Shown here in pieces: positions 23,651 through 36,099 of a stretch of 64,000 nucleotides of DNA. Each line of letters opens with the position of its first letter. Positions within the stretch are counted from its first letter, which is position 1. Made by a program: the position numbers and the translations under genes. The stretch covers positions 32,324,704 through 32,388,703 of the forward strand of contig NC_087062.1 in the NCBI RefSeq assembly GCF_963678635.1, written 5' to 3'. The notes below the pieces were generated by a model. That model saw nothing but the letters and a program-made list of their open reading frames with translations, searched no databases and was not told where the DNA came from. Source of the DNA: Symsagittifera roscoffensis. Lineage: Eukaryota > Xenacoelomorpha > Acoela > Convolutidae.

Positions 23651-24340
23651 AAGAATCAAAAAAAGAAAACAATTATAAATAGAAACCAGAAATTAAACTT
23701 TTTTTTGAAAGTGTGGTGCCAAAAAAAAAACCAATTTCGATTGAAAAAAAAATCGATCAATCGTTTTTGAAAAAATTCAATTGACCAAAATCCATGAAAA
23801 TTTATTTAACACTAAAGCAATTCAATGAAAAAAAATAACGCAAAAATAAAACAAATTGACTTAATTGGAAAAAAATTATGAAAGAAAGCACAGAAAATAG
23901 TTCTTTCATATGGAAAGAGGATTTCAAAGAATACAATAAAACAGTCAGAATATAAGTGATTATATAATAAATGTAGCAGGACAAACAACCAAAAAATAAG
24001 TCAAATGATAGTTAACTAATAATTTCTTCTCAAATTTGCAAGTTCCGGTGTCAGAAATTGCAAAAAAATGTCTTTTATTTTATTTTTGAGTACAGCATTA
24101 AACTTTTCTAGACTGTATAAAAAGTTCTGTCCGAACATATGGCATATTTCATGCAGCCAGCATTTTTGAAATAGAATGGAAATCAAGTTCCGGCTTTCAA
24201 CGTAGAAGAGTTGATTTATTTGACTGTGGTAAAAAAAAGAAATGTCGTTTTAGTTATTGTTGATTTTATTTTGATATTGTTGCAATCGACCCAAATAAAA
24301 TTTTTGATTGTGAGTCGAAACTACTTGATACTGTATATTT

Positions 24341-24887
24341 ATTGTTCCGACTTTCGATACGAAAGTAACGGAATATTTGTGCTTGGGGTGGGTTTTTTTT
24401 TTCTTCAGACAAATTTCGACTTTTTAACTAGCCATTTTTGACGAAATTTTTTTTATCATTCAAAAAGTATTGTTATCCTGAGCTTAAATTTGAAAAGATA
24501 TTTCACCTGTGATCATTTTTCGTAAAGTTATGAGGGTTTGAAGATTGCCATTTTGGCCATTTTTACCAATTTGGGACAATTAACGCGCGATATAATTCGC
24601 GCTATTAACGCGTAAGCGGAGATTTAATCCGTCTGATAAATCATTCCAAATTGATTGAACGAAGCTTATGTGCCATAATTGATTTGTTACAAGGAACGAA
24701 ATCTATCTTTTTGTACTTTATATGGCGTGTGGGGGGATGATTTTCATTAAAAAATTTCAAATTTTAGAAGAAAAATATTTCATTTCGATTTATTTCTTTT
24801 AATTTTTTATGTTATTACTGCTGCTCCATAAAACTTAAAAGGCAGTCGGAACATTCAGGGCTTCGCCCTGATACGAGCAGTCTTGTT
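24341..24887 (+). mobile_element. HINE/DINE-1-like element, copy 2 (full length)
   Basis: Collinear with 6331-6888 along its whole length (547 bp) with scattered substitutions and small indels. It has the same ATTGTTCCGACTTTCG start, AGTCGGAAC before the hairpin, TCAGGGCTTCGCCCTGA hairpin and AGCAGTCTTGTT tail. The stretch 23651-24340 before it is AT-rich with no recognised gene. Confidence 0.8.
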
Positions 24888-25297
24888 ACTCTATGCACTT
24901 CACTTTTGTTTGTCAAGTTATCTTAAGGATTGCTCAAATTAAGTCAATATTTAACTTGAGTTAAAATGTCTGTATTTTGAAGAAAATGCATTTAATTCAA
25001 ATTATGATATCAATTCATCGTGTGGCTTTATTTCAGTGAAATTTGAGGGGAAAATATACGAGTTTCCCGTCTTTCCACGCATATCCCGAAGAAAACGGGC
25101 GATTCGGCGATTTGACGACCGTAAACACAATTTATTCAAAACTCATGGGGTGGGGACATAAAGCATCGAGCTACAAAAAAGTTTTCATCAAAAAAAAATT
25201 TTTTAAAAGTTTTTTATTAATTTGATTAAATTTTTACGATAATTCCTACCATCATGTGTCACACATCATATTTAGTAAGACTTTATGAGCCCATAAT

Positions 25298-25703
25298 TAC
25301 CGAAAATAGCTCTTTATAGATTAAAGATTAAAAATTCCAAGAAGCCGTTGGCACCGCGCAGCAACAAACGCCTGTCAAACTTTCTCCCATTAATAAAGCA
25401 TCAATTTAGCCATTTTTTTCGTTTTAACCTGAATCGTTAAAGTAAAAAAAAGCCGCCATTACTTAAATTATATAATTCTTCACTTTTATTTTAGTTCTTG
25501 TACCGAAAATAGCTCTTTATAGATTAAAGATTAAAAATTCCAAGAAGCCGTTGGCACCGCGCAGCAACAAACGCCTGTCAAACTTTCTCCCATTAATAAA
25601 GCATCAATTTAGCCATTTTTTTCGTTTTAACCTGAATCGTTAAAGTAAAAAAAAGCCGCCATTACTTAAATTATATAATTCTTCACTTTTATTTTAGTTC
25701 TTG
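25298..25703 (+). repeat. Perfect 203-bp tandem duplication
   Basis: 25298-25500 and 25501-25703 appear identical base for base. They include a locally GC-rich core (GCCGTTGGCACCGCGCAGC) and T-rich sequence. Identity implies a very recent duplication or an assembly stutter. No gene is seen. Confidence 0.95.
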
Positions 25704-28700
25704 TTTTGTTTCTCATTCTACAAACATGTTTACTAATACGAAAAAAGGTAAATAAAAATTATAAAGCAGGAAGTAGTTAACAAGAAATGGAGATGCACAC
25801 TAATGTGAGTGGGTACATGTTTAATTAAAAGAAAGTGTGATATGTCGAAAACTTAAAGGATGATAGTAAACCGAAGTATAACAGTTGCAATTCTCTCATC
25901 AACACCGCTGTTGCATCCTAAAATTATTTTAAAAATTGAACCCAACTTCTTGTTTATCAAAACTTCATTCAAAACACAGTTTGTCAAAATCCTTCAGCTG
26001 CTAAAAGGGAAATATAAACTGCTTCAAGTTGTATGTTATGAGAATGTGAAATTGGGCTATTTGTAGTGTCGACTTGTCGCACTCTTCACACGGCTGCTGT
26101 CTACCTGTGTTTCCCCAGTGCATTCAGAATTGAGTCTATGGAGTTGATAAGCCAATCGTAGTTGTTGTCGCGCATGTTTAGTTCCTTTTATCTGATTTCA
26201 TCGGCAATTAATTTTCATTTTCCGCTCACTTCCTCGCTAAGTTGCCGCTCTGATTTCTCACAAATTAGCAAACAAAAACTAAATTGGGAAGTCCCAATTT
26301 GTTGCTGTTGTTGTTGATGTTGTTTTTCCAAATTGATTTTATTTATTCAGAGTAGCGCGCGCGATTAACATTCGTCAACACCGCTAAAAAAGTAAGTTAA
26401 AAAATTTCAACTATTTTTTAGATGATTTATGTTTAAGTTAGACTGGTGTTATCTAAAAAAATTTTGGAGTCTGGTTTTTCAAATCTGATGCTCGCTCATA
26501 TTTATGAAGAAGACTTGCACTAAATTCGTAAAACTTTTATGAAGACGGACCTTCAAAACTAGAGTGATTGTTATTGGGAATCCACGGAGACCAAAAATGT
26601 TCCATTTTTGGTCCTGTGTTTTCTCATCTGCGGTTGCTCGCGAGATTCTTCCGTTGTGTTGATTACAACTCTTTCGTAAATGTTTCTGGATCAGTACTAC
26701 AGACCGTGTTTAAACAGTTACATGATATGAAAATTCAAAAATTCAAGTAGGCTGAAAATTCAAAAAAAAACATTCAGATGAAAATTAGAAAATTACGCTC
26801 TGAAGTAAAAGGAACATACTAACTTTTAAAAATATATTTTTTTCAAAAATATTTTTAAAGTTTATCAAAATTTGGAGATTGATTTGTTACGTACTGAAAT
26901 TTGGCTCGTTTGTCTGCTGTCTTCAGGCGAGAACACCTGATACGTACAATTTCATGACAAATTAAATTCTATGGCACAAGGTATCACTAGTCCGGAAATA
27001 ACATAGAAAAAAAACTCTTTCTTTTATATATTTTAAAAAAATAATACCGAAATTGGGTTCTCGGGCAATAAAACTGACAAATAAAAAATATAATTTGATT
27101 CTTGTTACCAGGAGCATCTAATGGTGTTCACGTTGAAAGTTGAATTTTATATTTAGCAAGGTGCAAAGTGAAAGTGGCTTCAACTTTTACAAAATACACC
27201 TAATTTTGTAAAAACGATGTTTAACACAGGTGCCGAGTTAGTTTTTACATCAATTAATGTGGCATCTCATAAAATTACATCATTTGTGGCGCCACATAAA
27301 TGAGCTGACAGAAAATGAAGTTTGAATTTTTTTTGAAGTTGTTTGAAGTGCTTGTCTCAAATGATGTTCCATATACGGAAACCACGTTGTTCTTACAACC
27401 GCCTGCGTTAATGAATTTTACGAAAAAGCTCTTGAGCGGCAAACTCAGCCGACAAAAATTGGGCTTACGCTCGCTGAGCCGAAGACAAAACTGTGGTCAT
27501 AAAAACTTTGAGCTTTAAAGTAGTGATATTTTAAAAGTTTACGCACCCCTCTTCTGAAACACAAGAAAATCAGGTCGCTAAGCCAATAGAAGACGCACCG
27601 AAACTATAGAAGTAGAATGAATATTTGAGCACAAAAATATAGTAAGGGGTTAGTAGATTTTAAAATTACAGGAATGATTCAAAAACATTTCCAATTACAA
27701 TGAAATTGTTTACAGTACAAAAAAAAGTCCGTGATGTGGAAACTAAGCCAACAAAACAAGACAGACAGGCGATAAAGCGACAGGGGATATTCATTACAGA
27801 CAGGCGATATTTATTACCTCTAGCCCAAGCGCGCCAGAGAATTTTAAAAATTTGATTTTTTTTCACAAATTAAGTTATTTAATCGTTAAGCAAAGTTTTT
27901 AGCTGAAAAAAAAACCAAATTAAAAAAATACTTTCAATTCTGGTAAAAATTGTTCAGATACAAAAATCATTATAATAGACAAACGAGCGTGAACAAATAT
28001 TTTATGGAAACAAGGATGACCAATAGCTGTGCAAGTAGCGCAGAATTTTCCGGCCATATTCTCAACAAAAAAATACAAAACATAGATTGATTTTCATTTT
28101 AAATTCAACTTTTTTATGCGTGGTGCTATGAAAAGATCTGAGCGAAAAACTAATTTTTAGGCATTTCCGATATCTATAGTAAAGTAGGCATTTTAGAACT
28201 TTTCTTCAAAAACTGACTAATAAAAACAACAAAATTTTCAAAAATTAAATAAAAAATCATTTTTTTGCAGAATTTTTTCGATTAGTGAAGTTTTTTTATT
28301 TTCAAGATGGCGCTAAAAACTTTCAAAAAATTAATTTGCTAGATTTTTGTTGACTTACTTTGCTAGATTTAATTTGCGTGAACGAAAAATTCATGGCTTA
28401 TTTGGTAAAAATTTCATACTTTTTTGATAAACCATTCTTTCTATATCCATTTTTAATAAGAAATTAGACTAAAAATCAAAAAAAAATTAAACCGGTTTTT
28501 TATCAACAGAGAAAGTTTTTTTAAAATTGTTTTCTGGTCGTTAATACTACGAGTTAAAGAGCTTCATATCATGATATATCATTCAATCCAGTCCAATGAT
28601 TATTTATGGTGCCTGCTTTTGCGAGGAAAAAAACTAAATCATGCCTGAATATTAAGTTACTCCCCATTTTCAATGGCTGGAACAAAAAAAAACATTCTAA

Positions 28701-29035
28701 TTAATTCTGAGATTTAAGCCTAAAAGATCTAAAGTTCACTTATTCACACATCGATGAAGCGGAACTTCGCGCCACTTGCGATACAGAAATAAGCTATGTA
28801 ACTGTTTGAAAACAAAACCACGTGGAAAACTGCATCGTTTTTCTTTTTTTTTTTCAAAAAACATCAAGTTTTCAAAACTCTCCATGATCAATCGGTTATT
28901 GTTTTTTTTGATAAGCTGAGAGTTCATTTAACAAGCTCAACACAAGTGATGGAATAATTTTTGGAAAAAAGTCGGATTTTGTAATCAGATAATATCATAA
29001 TTTTATTTATTTTAACACAAACACTCCATTCATAG
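25704..29035. other. Non-coding AT-rich stretch with minor repeats
   Basis: I see no supported gene. A GTT-rich simple tract lies at about 26295-26325. The block 28090-28330, ending in CAAGATGGCGC..AAACTTT, recurs in diverged form at 58670-58900. An adjacent motif, CGCCACTTGCGATACA, at 28769 recurs at 58630 and in weaker form near 53958. Confidence 0.5.
28090..28330 (+). repeat. Dispersed repeat containing AAGATGGCGC, copy 1
   Basis: Shares AGGATCTGA.C.AAA, TTAGGC.TTTCCGATAT and CAAGATGGCGC.AAAAACTTT in order with 58670-58900. It is a diverged interspersed family. A companion segment (CGCCACTTGCGATACA) lies downstream in this copy and just upstream in the other. Confidence 0.5.
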
Positions 29036-29190
29036 CATCTGGAGGTGAATGTCATCCATTATGCATTAGGCAGTCCCACCTTGAGTAGGCGGATGACTCT
29101 TAGACCCCTCCAACCGTGATCGTAGTCGGATTCGAACGCACGACTCCCGGGTTGAGAGACTACCCTCTTATCCACTCGGACATGGCTGCT
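29036..29190 (-). mobile_element. tRNA-Leu-derived SINE (family L), copy 1
   Basis: On the minus strand it starts GCAGCCATGTCCGAGTGGAT (Pol III A box). Then come an anticodon-arm-like stretch with CTCTCAA, a B box (CGTTCGAATCCGACTAC), and a body with GTCATCCGCC..CTCAAG.TGGGAC and TGGATGACAT. The same head and body recur at 39586 and 46601. Changes in the tRNA-like part argue for a SINE, not a working tRNA gene. Confidence 0.7.
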
Positions 29191-29408
29191 GAAGTCCCTT
29201 CGGATTGAAATACCGACTGCATGTTGTCCTAGACCCCTTCGGCCTAACTTCCGGCACCCAAGACATACAGTCTTGTTTGACATAATATACTTGTTTCACA
29301 GCTTTTATCTGCAGTCGAGGACTAAAAGACTCTTCGTTTTATACTTTTGCGTTTAACAGCACGGTAAAACAGTATTTTCTTTTCGGCTGCTTTAATTGCG
29401 ACTATCCT

Positions 29409-29932
29409 ATTGTTCCAACTTTTGTAACGAAAGTTACGGAATATTTGTGCTGGGGGTGGATTTTTCTTCTGACAAAATTCGACTTTTTAACTATCCATTT
29501 TTGACGGAAATTTTTAATATCATTCAAGAGGTATTGTTGTCCTGAGCTTGAATTTGAAAAGATGTTTCACCTGTGATCATTTTTTGTAAAGTTATTGGGG
29601 TTTCAAGATTGCCATTTTGGCCAATTTTGGACAATTAACGCGCTTATTGGACAATTAACGCATTTATTTCGCGCTATTAACGCGTAGGCGGAGATTTAAT
29701 CTGCCAAAGAATCCAAATTGGTTGAAGGAAGCTTATTTCCCATAATTGATATGTTACTAAGAGCGAAATCTATCCCTTTGTGAGGGATGAATTTCAAAAA
29801 AAAATCTCAAACTTTAATTTTTTTTTATTTTTATTTTAATACATTTAATTTTTTCATGTTAGTTTTTGCTCCATAGACCTTAAAAGGCAGTCGGAACATT
29901 CGAGGCTTCGCCCTGATACAAGCAGCCCTGTT
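29409..29932 (+). mobile_element. HINE/DINE-1-like element, copy 3
   Basis: 524 bp, more diverged than copies 1 and 2. The start is ATTGTTCCAACTTTTG. The inner palindrome region is rearranged, with GGACAATTAACGC appearing twice near 29627-29660. The hairpin stem is damaged (CGAGGCTTCGCCCTGA). The tail is AGCAGCCCTGTT. Confidence 0.7.
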
Positions 29933-31950
29933 TTTATTTTAAAAAAAATTATTTTGTTCATGGTGAAATTTGGTTCTAAATTTGAATCTATAAAGTGATT
30001 TTTATCGCACGCCGTCGAATACAATTCAATTTTCGACTGTCTCCATGCAAATTAGAAAAGCTCATTAGTCTTTGAATTTCGGGTGAGTGAAAGGCAATGA
30101 TTGATTGCTCATTTTCTGAGCACCACAGAATTCACAAAGGCCGTCGGTAACGAGCAATACCTGCACACCTAACTAAAACTAACGCGTTCTTCTAATATTT
30201 GAATGAATTTATAATCAAAATGAAAAAGGAAAACAAAGCAAAAGCAGCAATATAATTAGAAAAAACAACAAAACGGAAATAATAAATTTTTCGCAATGGT
30301 ATAGAATTTTTCATCATGTAAGTTTTGATTTTACTGTTAGATTGTTATTTAACACTCATTAAAGACAATTTTGCCATAAAAAGTGTAGTAAAATACAAGA
30401 AAAATAAACGCAAAACTTGAGCAGATGATCAAAGTGACAAAAACCGATTGATGCTCAACTTTTAATTGGTGTCAATTAAAAACTATAAGCTGTTTGGTAA
30501 AAAAAACGAATGAAAAATGAGAAATTGGCACCGAATTTCACATCCACAAAGTAGCTGGGGGCTTTCATTCAAAAATATATCTCTTTAAACTAGCTCTTCC
30601 CACACACTATCGTAGCATTATTCAAGTTGAATAAAAAATTTCTTCCATGATCAAACGAGCTGCTTAATTATATATTTCTGTTTATGATCTTAACAAATAA
30701 TTTTAATCAGAAATCGTTTTGAAAAATATACACACCCCTCTGCGCGTGTACCAGAAAGTTTCTACTTTTTTGTTTTCATTCTCCAGTCACTAAATTGATA
30801 CAAATTGATAACGATACACCTTTTATTCAACTTTATTCTCTTTATCCGCTTGCAATTTATTCTGTCTAGTAACAGGACCGCAAAATTTGAGCCAAACCAA
30901 AAAAGCATACCCGGCAAACTTACAGGTGTTGAAACATAAAGTTTTTTTGATCACTGTTGTTTTGCAGTTGTCCTTGACCTATCATTTTAATGAATTGAAT
31001 AGACTTTGACAAAAACAAAAAAAAATGGTACAAAGAATTGTACTTAAAACCACAAAACTAGGACTTAAAGATTTAAATAATTTTATTTGCCAGTAACTTG
31101 ATTTTCAGTAAACATTATAAAATGTAGAACGAAGAATGCAGAAAAATATATATGCACGTAATATAAGCCCACTTCCCTTCAAAACTATTTCTATAAAAAA
31201 GTTGACTGGCAAATCGTAAGGTACAACAGCATACCCAGAAAAAAAACGCTTCAAATTGGATGCAAAAAAAACGAAGATTTCCAGCTTTGCAAAGTTTCCT
31301 TTTTTAACAAACTATGGACCTCATGGGAATTAGAAAAACATTTGATCTCTCAAATACAGTTGAATAGCGCATCTTTGGGAATATCTATTGAACCAGAGTC
31401 CTCGTATCAGCACAAAGACCTGAATACTCCAACTGCCCTTTAATTGACCTTAAATATTTTGTGGTAAATTCAGTAATGGCAAAACTATGAGTTTTAGACA
31501 GATAGTATCAAAGCTTAAGTGCAAAAATTTGAGTCGTGTATGGAATTAACAAGACCAAATATCTGCCCTAATTGAATTGAAACAAGTTTGTAGTACACGA
31601 TAGCTCGCCACGCGTAAATTGTAAAACGATCAGATTAGACAGCCTGGATATAAATTACTATAGTGGTGTGCATACCCGGCTGAGCCTGATTACTATAGTG
31701 ATGTGCATACCCGAGGGGTGCAGATCAAGGGATCGATCCCCCAAGCGAGCAAAGAATTTTGTGAAATTGGTTTGAATAAAAAACTTCGAGCATATAGGTT
31801 CCTTACTCTCTTCGAAAATCGGTACAAAAAACTAACGATATCTAATATATCTTATACATAAAAGAACTAGCAAGCATATCTTTTTTCAGCCACTTGCTCT
31901 TGAAAAGCAATGAATCTTTGACATGATTCAAAGGCATTTTAGCTAGTACC
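29933..31950. other. No recognisable gene
   Basis: AT-rich non-coding sequence. A short direct repeat (CTATAGTG.TGTGCATACCCG) lies at 31659 and 31695, followed by GGGATCGATCCCCC, a palindromic B-box-like motif that may be a SINE scrap. Confidence 0.45.
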
Positions 31951-32039
31951 GGGGCACAAGTATGATAGTTGGGTCCCATGAAAATGTAAAGATGAAAGAT
32001 TGGTCCAGTAAGTTTCAAAAACCCAAATAACAAAATCGA

Positions 32040-32318
32040 ACCTTGCTTTTGAAGTTGTAATGGCCTAAATAATCTTCAGGTGCCCATCTATATTTAAGGG
32101 TTTCAAATATCATGCTTGTATCTGAAGCGGTTCGCGAAACTTTTCTAAGCCAGCCATTGAAGCGATGAAACAGTAAAAAAAATTTAGGTTTTTCAAACCA
32201 TGAACTGGTTCTGGCTAGTTGATTTTTTTCTCAGTAAGCCATTCAAGCTACGATTTTTTGAACTGTTTGCACACTAACAAGACGGGCAAAAAATTAGTTT
32301 ATCTAATCAGGCCATTCA
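32040..32318 (-). repeat. 80-bp satellite monomers, reverse orientation, left edge
   Basis: Contains GAAGCGGTTCGCGAAACTTT, AAGCCAGCCATTGAAGCGATGAA and CTCAGTAAGCCATTCAAGC. These are reverse complements of the monomers found at 36-49 kb. The orientation switches to forward within the adjoining 7-kb duplicated unit. Confidence 0.55.
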
Positions 32319-33089
32319 AGCGATGATTTAAAAGAAATTATCATTCTAAGTAATGAATCAAAGACCAAAAATTCATGAAACAATTAGCTTGCGTTGAAAA
32401 AAAACACGCAAAAAACCTGACACTCTCCACAATGAGGATGGGAATGCCAAACGTTGAGCGGCTTTTTAAACCTAAATTTCCGCAAAGTTACAATGCATAA
32501 GTGAAAAGGAAAGGTTTTTAATCTCGGATTTTGAAAAACTTTGAGCAGCCATATTTGAAAGCAAAATTTGTAACCACTGCGAGTACTCTGACAGCAACCC
32601 ACTGAAAGGTTGGGAAGGTGACAATTTATTGAAAGTTTGCTATCTAAAATTTTTGATTTGGAAAATATAAAATTTTGAGTTGGCAATGTCTTTTTTTGAA
32701 AGCTAAGTTTTTGAAAATTTTTGAAAACAAAAAAAGAACTTGGTTGTTCACATTCTCAGGCCAATTTTACAATTTTTGGAAGAACCCTGACATTTAGCAC
32801 CATAGATTTTGTATTTTCAAATTCTATGAAATTTTTTTAAAACAATATTTTCGAAGTTCATAAAAAACATCATATCCAGGACGCTGAAAAGATTTGAGAA
32901 AATATTTGGGACAAAACTTGTAAGCACAGAAAGTACCCTGACAACATCTTAACAAGAAATTGCTAATTTCAAACTTTGTGAAGTTTTCAATTCAGTTTTT
33001 TGAAAATTTTCCTTAGAATTATAAGTAACGTCCTATCTCGGAAGCTAAAACGTTTTGAGCAGACATATTTGGGGGCAAGATTTGCAACC

Positions 33090-33097
33090 CATGAAAG
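33090..33097 (+). repeat. hAT target-site duplication, left (CATGAAAG)
   Basis: Eight bases directly before the left terminal inverted repeat, identical to the eight bases right after the element (34956-34963). Eight bp is the standard hAT duplication length. Confidence 0.92.
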
Positions 33098-33381
33098 CAG
33101 GGGCGAATTTAAGGGGGGCGTGGGGGGGGGGGGGGGGGGCGGACGCCAGGCATTTGACCCTAACAAATACCAGAGGATCCCCCCTTTGAACAATTTACTT
33201 AATTTTTTTTCAAAGGGCGCCATTGGCGCCGGTGTCTTTGGCCTTTGTATCAAAGAAAATTTTGAGGTGTGAAAATTCGAAGTGTGAAAATGCGTCTTTT
33301 TTGAGGCCTCAAATTGGACTCATTTTTTTACTCGAGGCAAGTACCTGCTAACAAGTACCTGTCAGCCTGCCTCATTCGCAG

Positions 33382-33389
33382 TATATATA
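33382..33389 (+). promoter_or_regulatory. Possible TATA box of the hAT transposase
   Basis: TATATATA lies about 60 bp upstream of the first ATG (33450) and about 100 bp upstream of the transposase-like reading frame, inside the element. It was recognised by sequence and position only. Confidence 0.35.
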
Positions 33390-33486
33390 CCCCGTTTAAA
33401 ACTACCTAGCTCATTCTAAAATCTTCTTCGCTGGACTTCACACTGCACTATGGATTGGACCCTGGACTTCAACTTCAACTTTCCAG

Positions 33487-34861
33487 GTGTCAAAGCGGAC
33501 TGCTCCCAAGGACTCCAAGGCTTCTGGCTTCAAGACGCTCAAGGCTTTCTTCACCAGTGGACCCCAGAAGTCACCACCTTCATCCACTGCAACCACTCCT
33601 GAGCCTGGCAACCCTGGATTATCCACTCCTGAGACGCCCATACCTGGACCTTCAAGGCTCTTAGAGCCATTGGCTCTTTTAGCCACCATTAGAGATGAAT
33701 CTCTTTCATCAATTAGTTCTATATCTCCGCTCTCTGAGCAAGCTCTACTTTCTCCATCCTACATTGCACTGCTGGACAACCCCATCAAACCCCCAAGTCT
33801 GGCCATACGAACTTTTGACGAAACAAGGAAAACAAGAAAAGCGAACTCTTGGCCCTCAGCACCTGGAAAGATACCAGTCCCTGACCTACTCCATGATCCA
33901 AGAGGGACTGTACTGTCGCTTCTGCTTCTGCTTTGCCGACCTAGAATAGATAAAGAAAGCGGGGGGCTCAGCAGAGATTCAGCTGATCAACAAGACGTTC
34001 AAGAAGTTTGCACGCCCCTCAAACTACTTGGATCTACATCAGAAAACAGCCCATCACAAGAAATCACTGGAGAAAGCGCAGGCCTTTCTAAATTCTGTCA
34101 AAAACCCAAACAGGAACATCGATGTGAAACTGGATCGCGCAGTTGCAAAAGAAATGGTGAAAAACAGGAAGTTTTTGGCTCCAATAGTCAGCACAATCGT
34201 CGCCTCTTTCAATAATGGCGCGATGGTGAAGGCAATGGCCGCTACGAAAAATTCCAATATGACGCCCCAGAGCTGGGCGATATTCAAATAGAGGGTAGAA
34301 GAGGCAGACCTCCTGTAGCATCATCGGCTTATGATCACTTCAGACAGACCGTTTACTTGCTCTTTCTTGTCCTGAGGATCTCAAGGAACGCTTCGTTGGA
34401 GCAGCTTTTTTTGTGTCCAATTGTGCAAGCTGCTACCCCGTTGGACAAGTGAGAAGGATGCAAAGGAGGAAGTTTTTGATGATCTGGTCCAGTTATACGA
34501 AGGAGTACTTCCAGAAGATGACTTCCCCAGCGAGTTCGAAGTTTGAAAAAGCATGTGGCGCTTCCCCCCGAACACCGATAACCCAGAAACTTTCACAGCT
34601 TCACTCAGAGTGTGTCACAAAGCCACAATGCCAGTAATTTTTACTTTGCTACAGATTGGTGCTACCCTCCCAAGGACTGTATGCACTGCTGAGCGCTCTT
34701 TTTCGAGCATGAACCCACTAAAAAGTTACCTCCGCTCCAACATGAAGGAGGACAGACTCTCAAATTTGGCGATAATTTACATCCACAAAGATGTGAAGAT
34801 CAATGTCGAAGAGGTCATCGACAGATTTACCGCAAAAAATCGAAGACTCAATTTTATTTAA
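33487..34861 (+). pseudogene. hAT transposase remnant (ZMYM1/TTF zinc-finger type)
   Basis: The N-terminal part (33487-33780) starts MSKRTAPKDSKASGF and is Ser/Thr/Pro-rich. One frame over comes a TTF-type zinc finger (EGLYCRFCFCFADLE, about 33910-33945). A stop codon follows, and then FKKFARPSNYLDLHQKTAHH with the His ligands (about 33990-34050). The frame runs on to 34291. The last part, 34553-34861, holds the hAT dimerisation signature (TAERSFSSMNPLKSYLRS, then MKEDRLSNLAI). The RNase H-like catalytic core expected between these parts is largely absent, and frames change at least twice, so no active enzyme can be made. It is related to domesticated vertebrate ZMYM1-like genes, but here it is clearly within a transposon. 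Confidence 0.88.
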
Positions 34862-34955
34862 TTTTGTTCATATTCTTATTGTAAATGAATCATTGTTTTC
34901 GTCAAAACTTTTCTCAATCAACCCCCCCCTCAAGAAAACCCTAGATCCTCCCCTG

Positions 34956-34963
34956 CATGAAAG
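34956..34963 (+). repeat. hAT target-site duplication, right (CATGAAAG)
   Basis: Exact partner of 33090-33097. Downstream sequence (CCAGCGC.CCACCATA) continues the host repeat as in the empty paralogous site at 41825. Confidence 0.92.
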
Positions 34964-36099
34964 TATTTTGCCAGCGCCCCACCATAGAGCTGCTAGCTTC
35001 AAATTTTCAGAAGTTTTTTTGAGTGTATTGCTTATAAAAATTTTCAAAAAATATTTAAAAAAAGTTACGATTTAAAAATTTCGAAAGCTACAAGGATTTT
35101 AGCCGAAATAATTGAAAGAAAACTTTGAAGCCCCTGAAAGAACACTGACAGCGCTCCACCATAAAGTTGCTGTTCTCAAATCACATTGAACTTTTTTAAT
35201 TGTAAAATTTGTAGAAATTTTTCCAAAAAATGATAGAAAATGAAAATTATCAGAAGCTGAAATGATTTAAGCACCATAGTTGAAGGCAATATTTTAAAAC
35301 CCTGGAAAAAAAACAAGACAGCACCCCAACATAGAATTGCTTGTTTCAAATTTTGTAAAAGTATTCAATTTCAAAGTTTTTAAAAAAATTTCAAGAATAT
35401 AAACCATATTTCAATTCAAAAGCCAAAATGATTTGAGCAATTATAATTGAAGACAAGACTTGCAAACCATGGAAATTCCTGACAGCAACCTATCACAGGA
35501 TTGCTATTTTCAAATTTTGTAAAGATATTTTAAAATGAAAATTTCGAAAAACTTTCAAAAAATAATAAGAAACGTCATGCTAGGGAAGCTGAAAGGATTT
35601 CAGCAGACATAATTCGAGGTACGCTTTGCAACCCCCTAAAAATTTCTTGAGTTTTAATTTTTTTGAGTTTATTCAACCAAACATTTGTGAAAACTTTTGG
35701 AAAATCATAAGCCAAATGTTAACTCTGATCCAATGTTAAAGAATGATCCTAAGATTATTGTCGTCCAAACATTGTCCCCAACTACTTTTATTTGTCATTG
35801 TCGCCAATTAAAATTGCTTAACGTTGTGTTCATAGAACTTTTGGCGTTGCGTTTAAAAATAGATGACATCAATTCACCATAAGGCTTGATGTTTACTGGG
35901 TTATCGAGTGCAACATTTAGCAAAATCCTCTCAGCTAAATTTGACAAGACTAGTTTAATCTGGAAATCAAGAATTCATCAGTCAAGATCGAATTCAATCA
36001 TTTTCAAAGCAAGACAGTACGTGACAAGCGTTTGTCGGATTTTTTCCTCAGTGTTATCATTTCAAAAACTAGCGAACTAAAACAACTGTTTAGTCAATC

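Larger units (their letters stand above)
33098..34955 (+). mobile_element. hAT transposon, 1858 bp, defective
   Basis: Ends: CAGGGGCGAATTTAAGG on the left and, reverse-complemented, CAGGGGAGGATCTAGGG on the right (13 of 17 match). They are flanked by perfect 8-bp CATGAAAG duplications. Inside is a transposase remnant with a TTF-type zinc finger and an hAT C-terminal dimerisation region. The second 7-kb copy has the unoccupied site at 41817-41824 (CATGAAAT). An 18-G run (33122-33139) follows the left end. Most of the catalytic core coding sequence is missing, so this is an internally deleted, non-autonomous copy. Confidence 0.93.
32400..35640 (+). repeat. Degenerate tandem repeat, period about 160-175 bp (copy 1)
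   Basis: Each unit carries TTTGAGCAGACATATTTG..GGCAAGATTTGCAA, CCCTGACAGCAACC..CATAGGGTTGCT and CAAATTTTGTAAAAGT, followed by AAAAAACGTCATATCTCGGAAGCTGAAA. Units at about 32890 and 33050 are about 160 bp apart. The hAT element interrupts the array at 33098. The matching array in the second 7-kb copy runs from about 41260 to 43400. Confidence 0.65.

Noticed and set aside
29100-29190. Possible functional tRNA-Leu or tRNA-Ser gene on the minus strand
   Set aside because: The tRNA-like part is fused to a body shared with 39586 and 46601, and pairing is imperfect, so a SINE head is the better reading.
31659-31745. tRNA-like fragment with CTATAGTG.TGTGCATACCCG direct repeat and GGGATCGATCCCCC
   Set aside because: Only scraps of A- and B-box resemblance and no second copy in the window, so it was not listed as a SINE.
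33000-33272. Glycine-rich (plus) or proline-rich (minus) open frames
   Set aside because: Caused by the 18-G run at the hAT left end.
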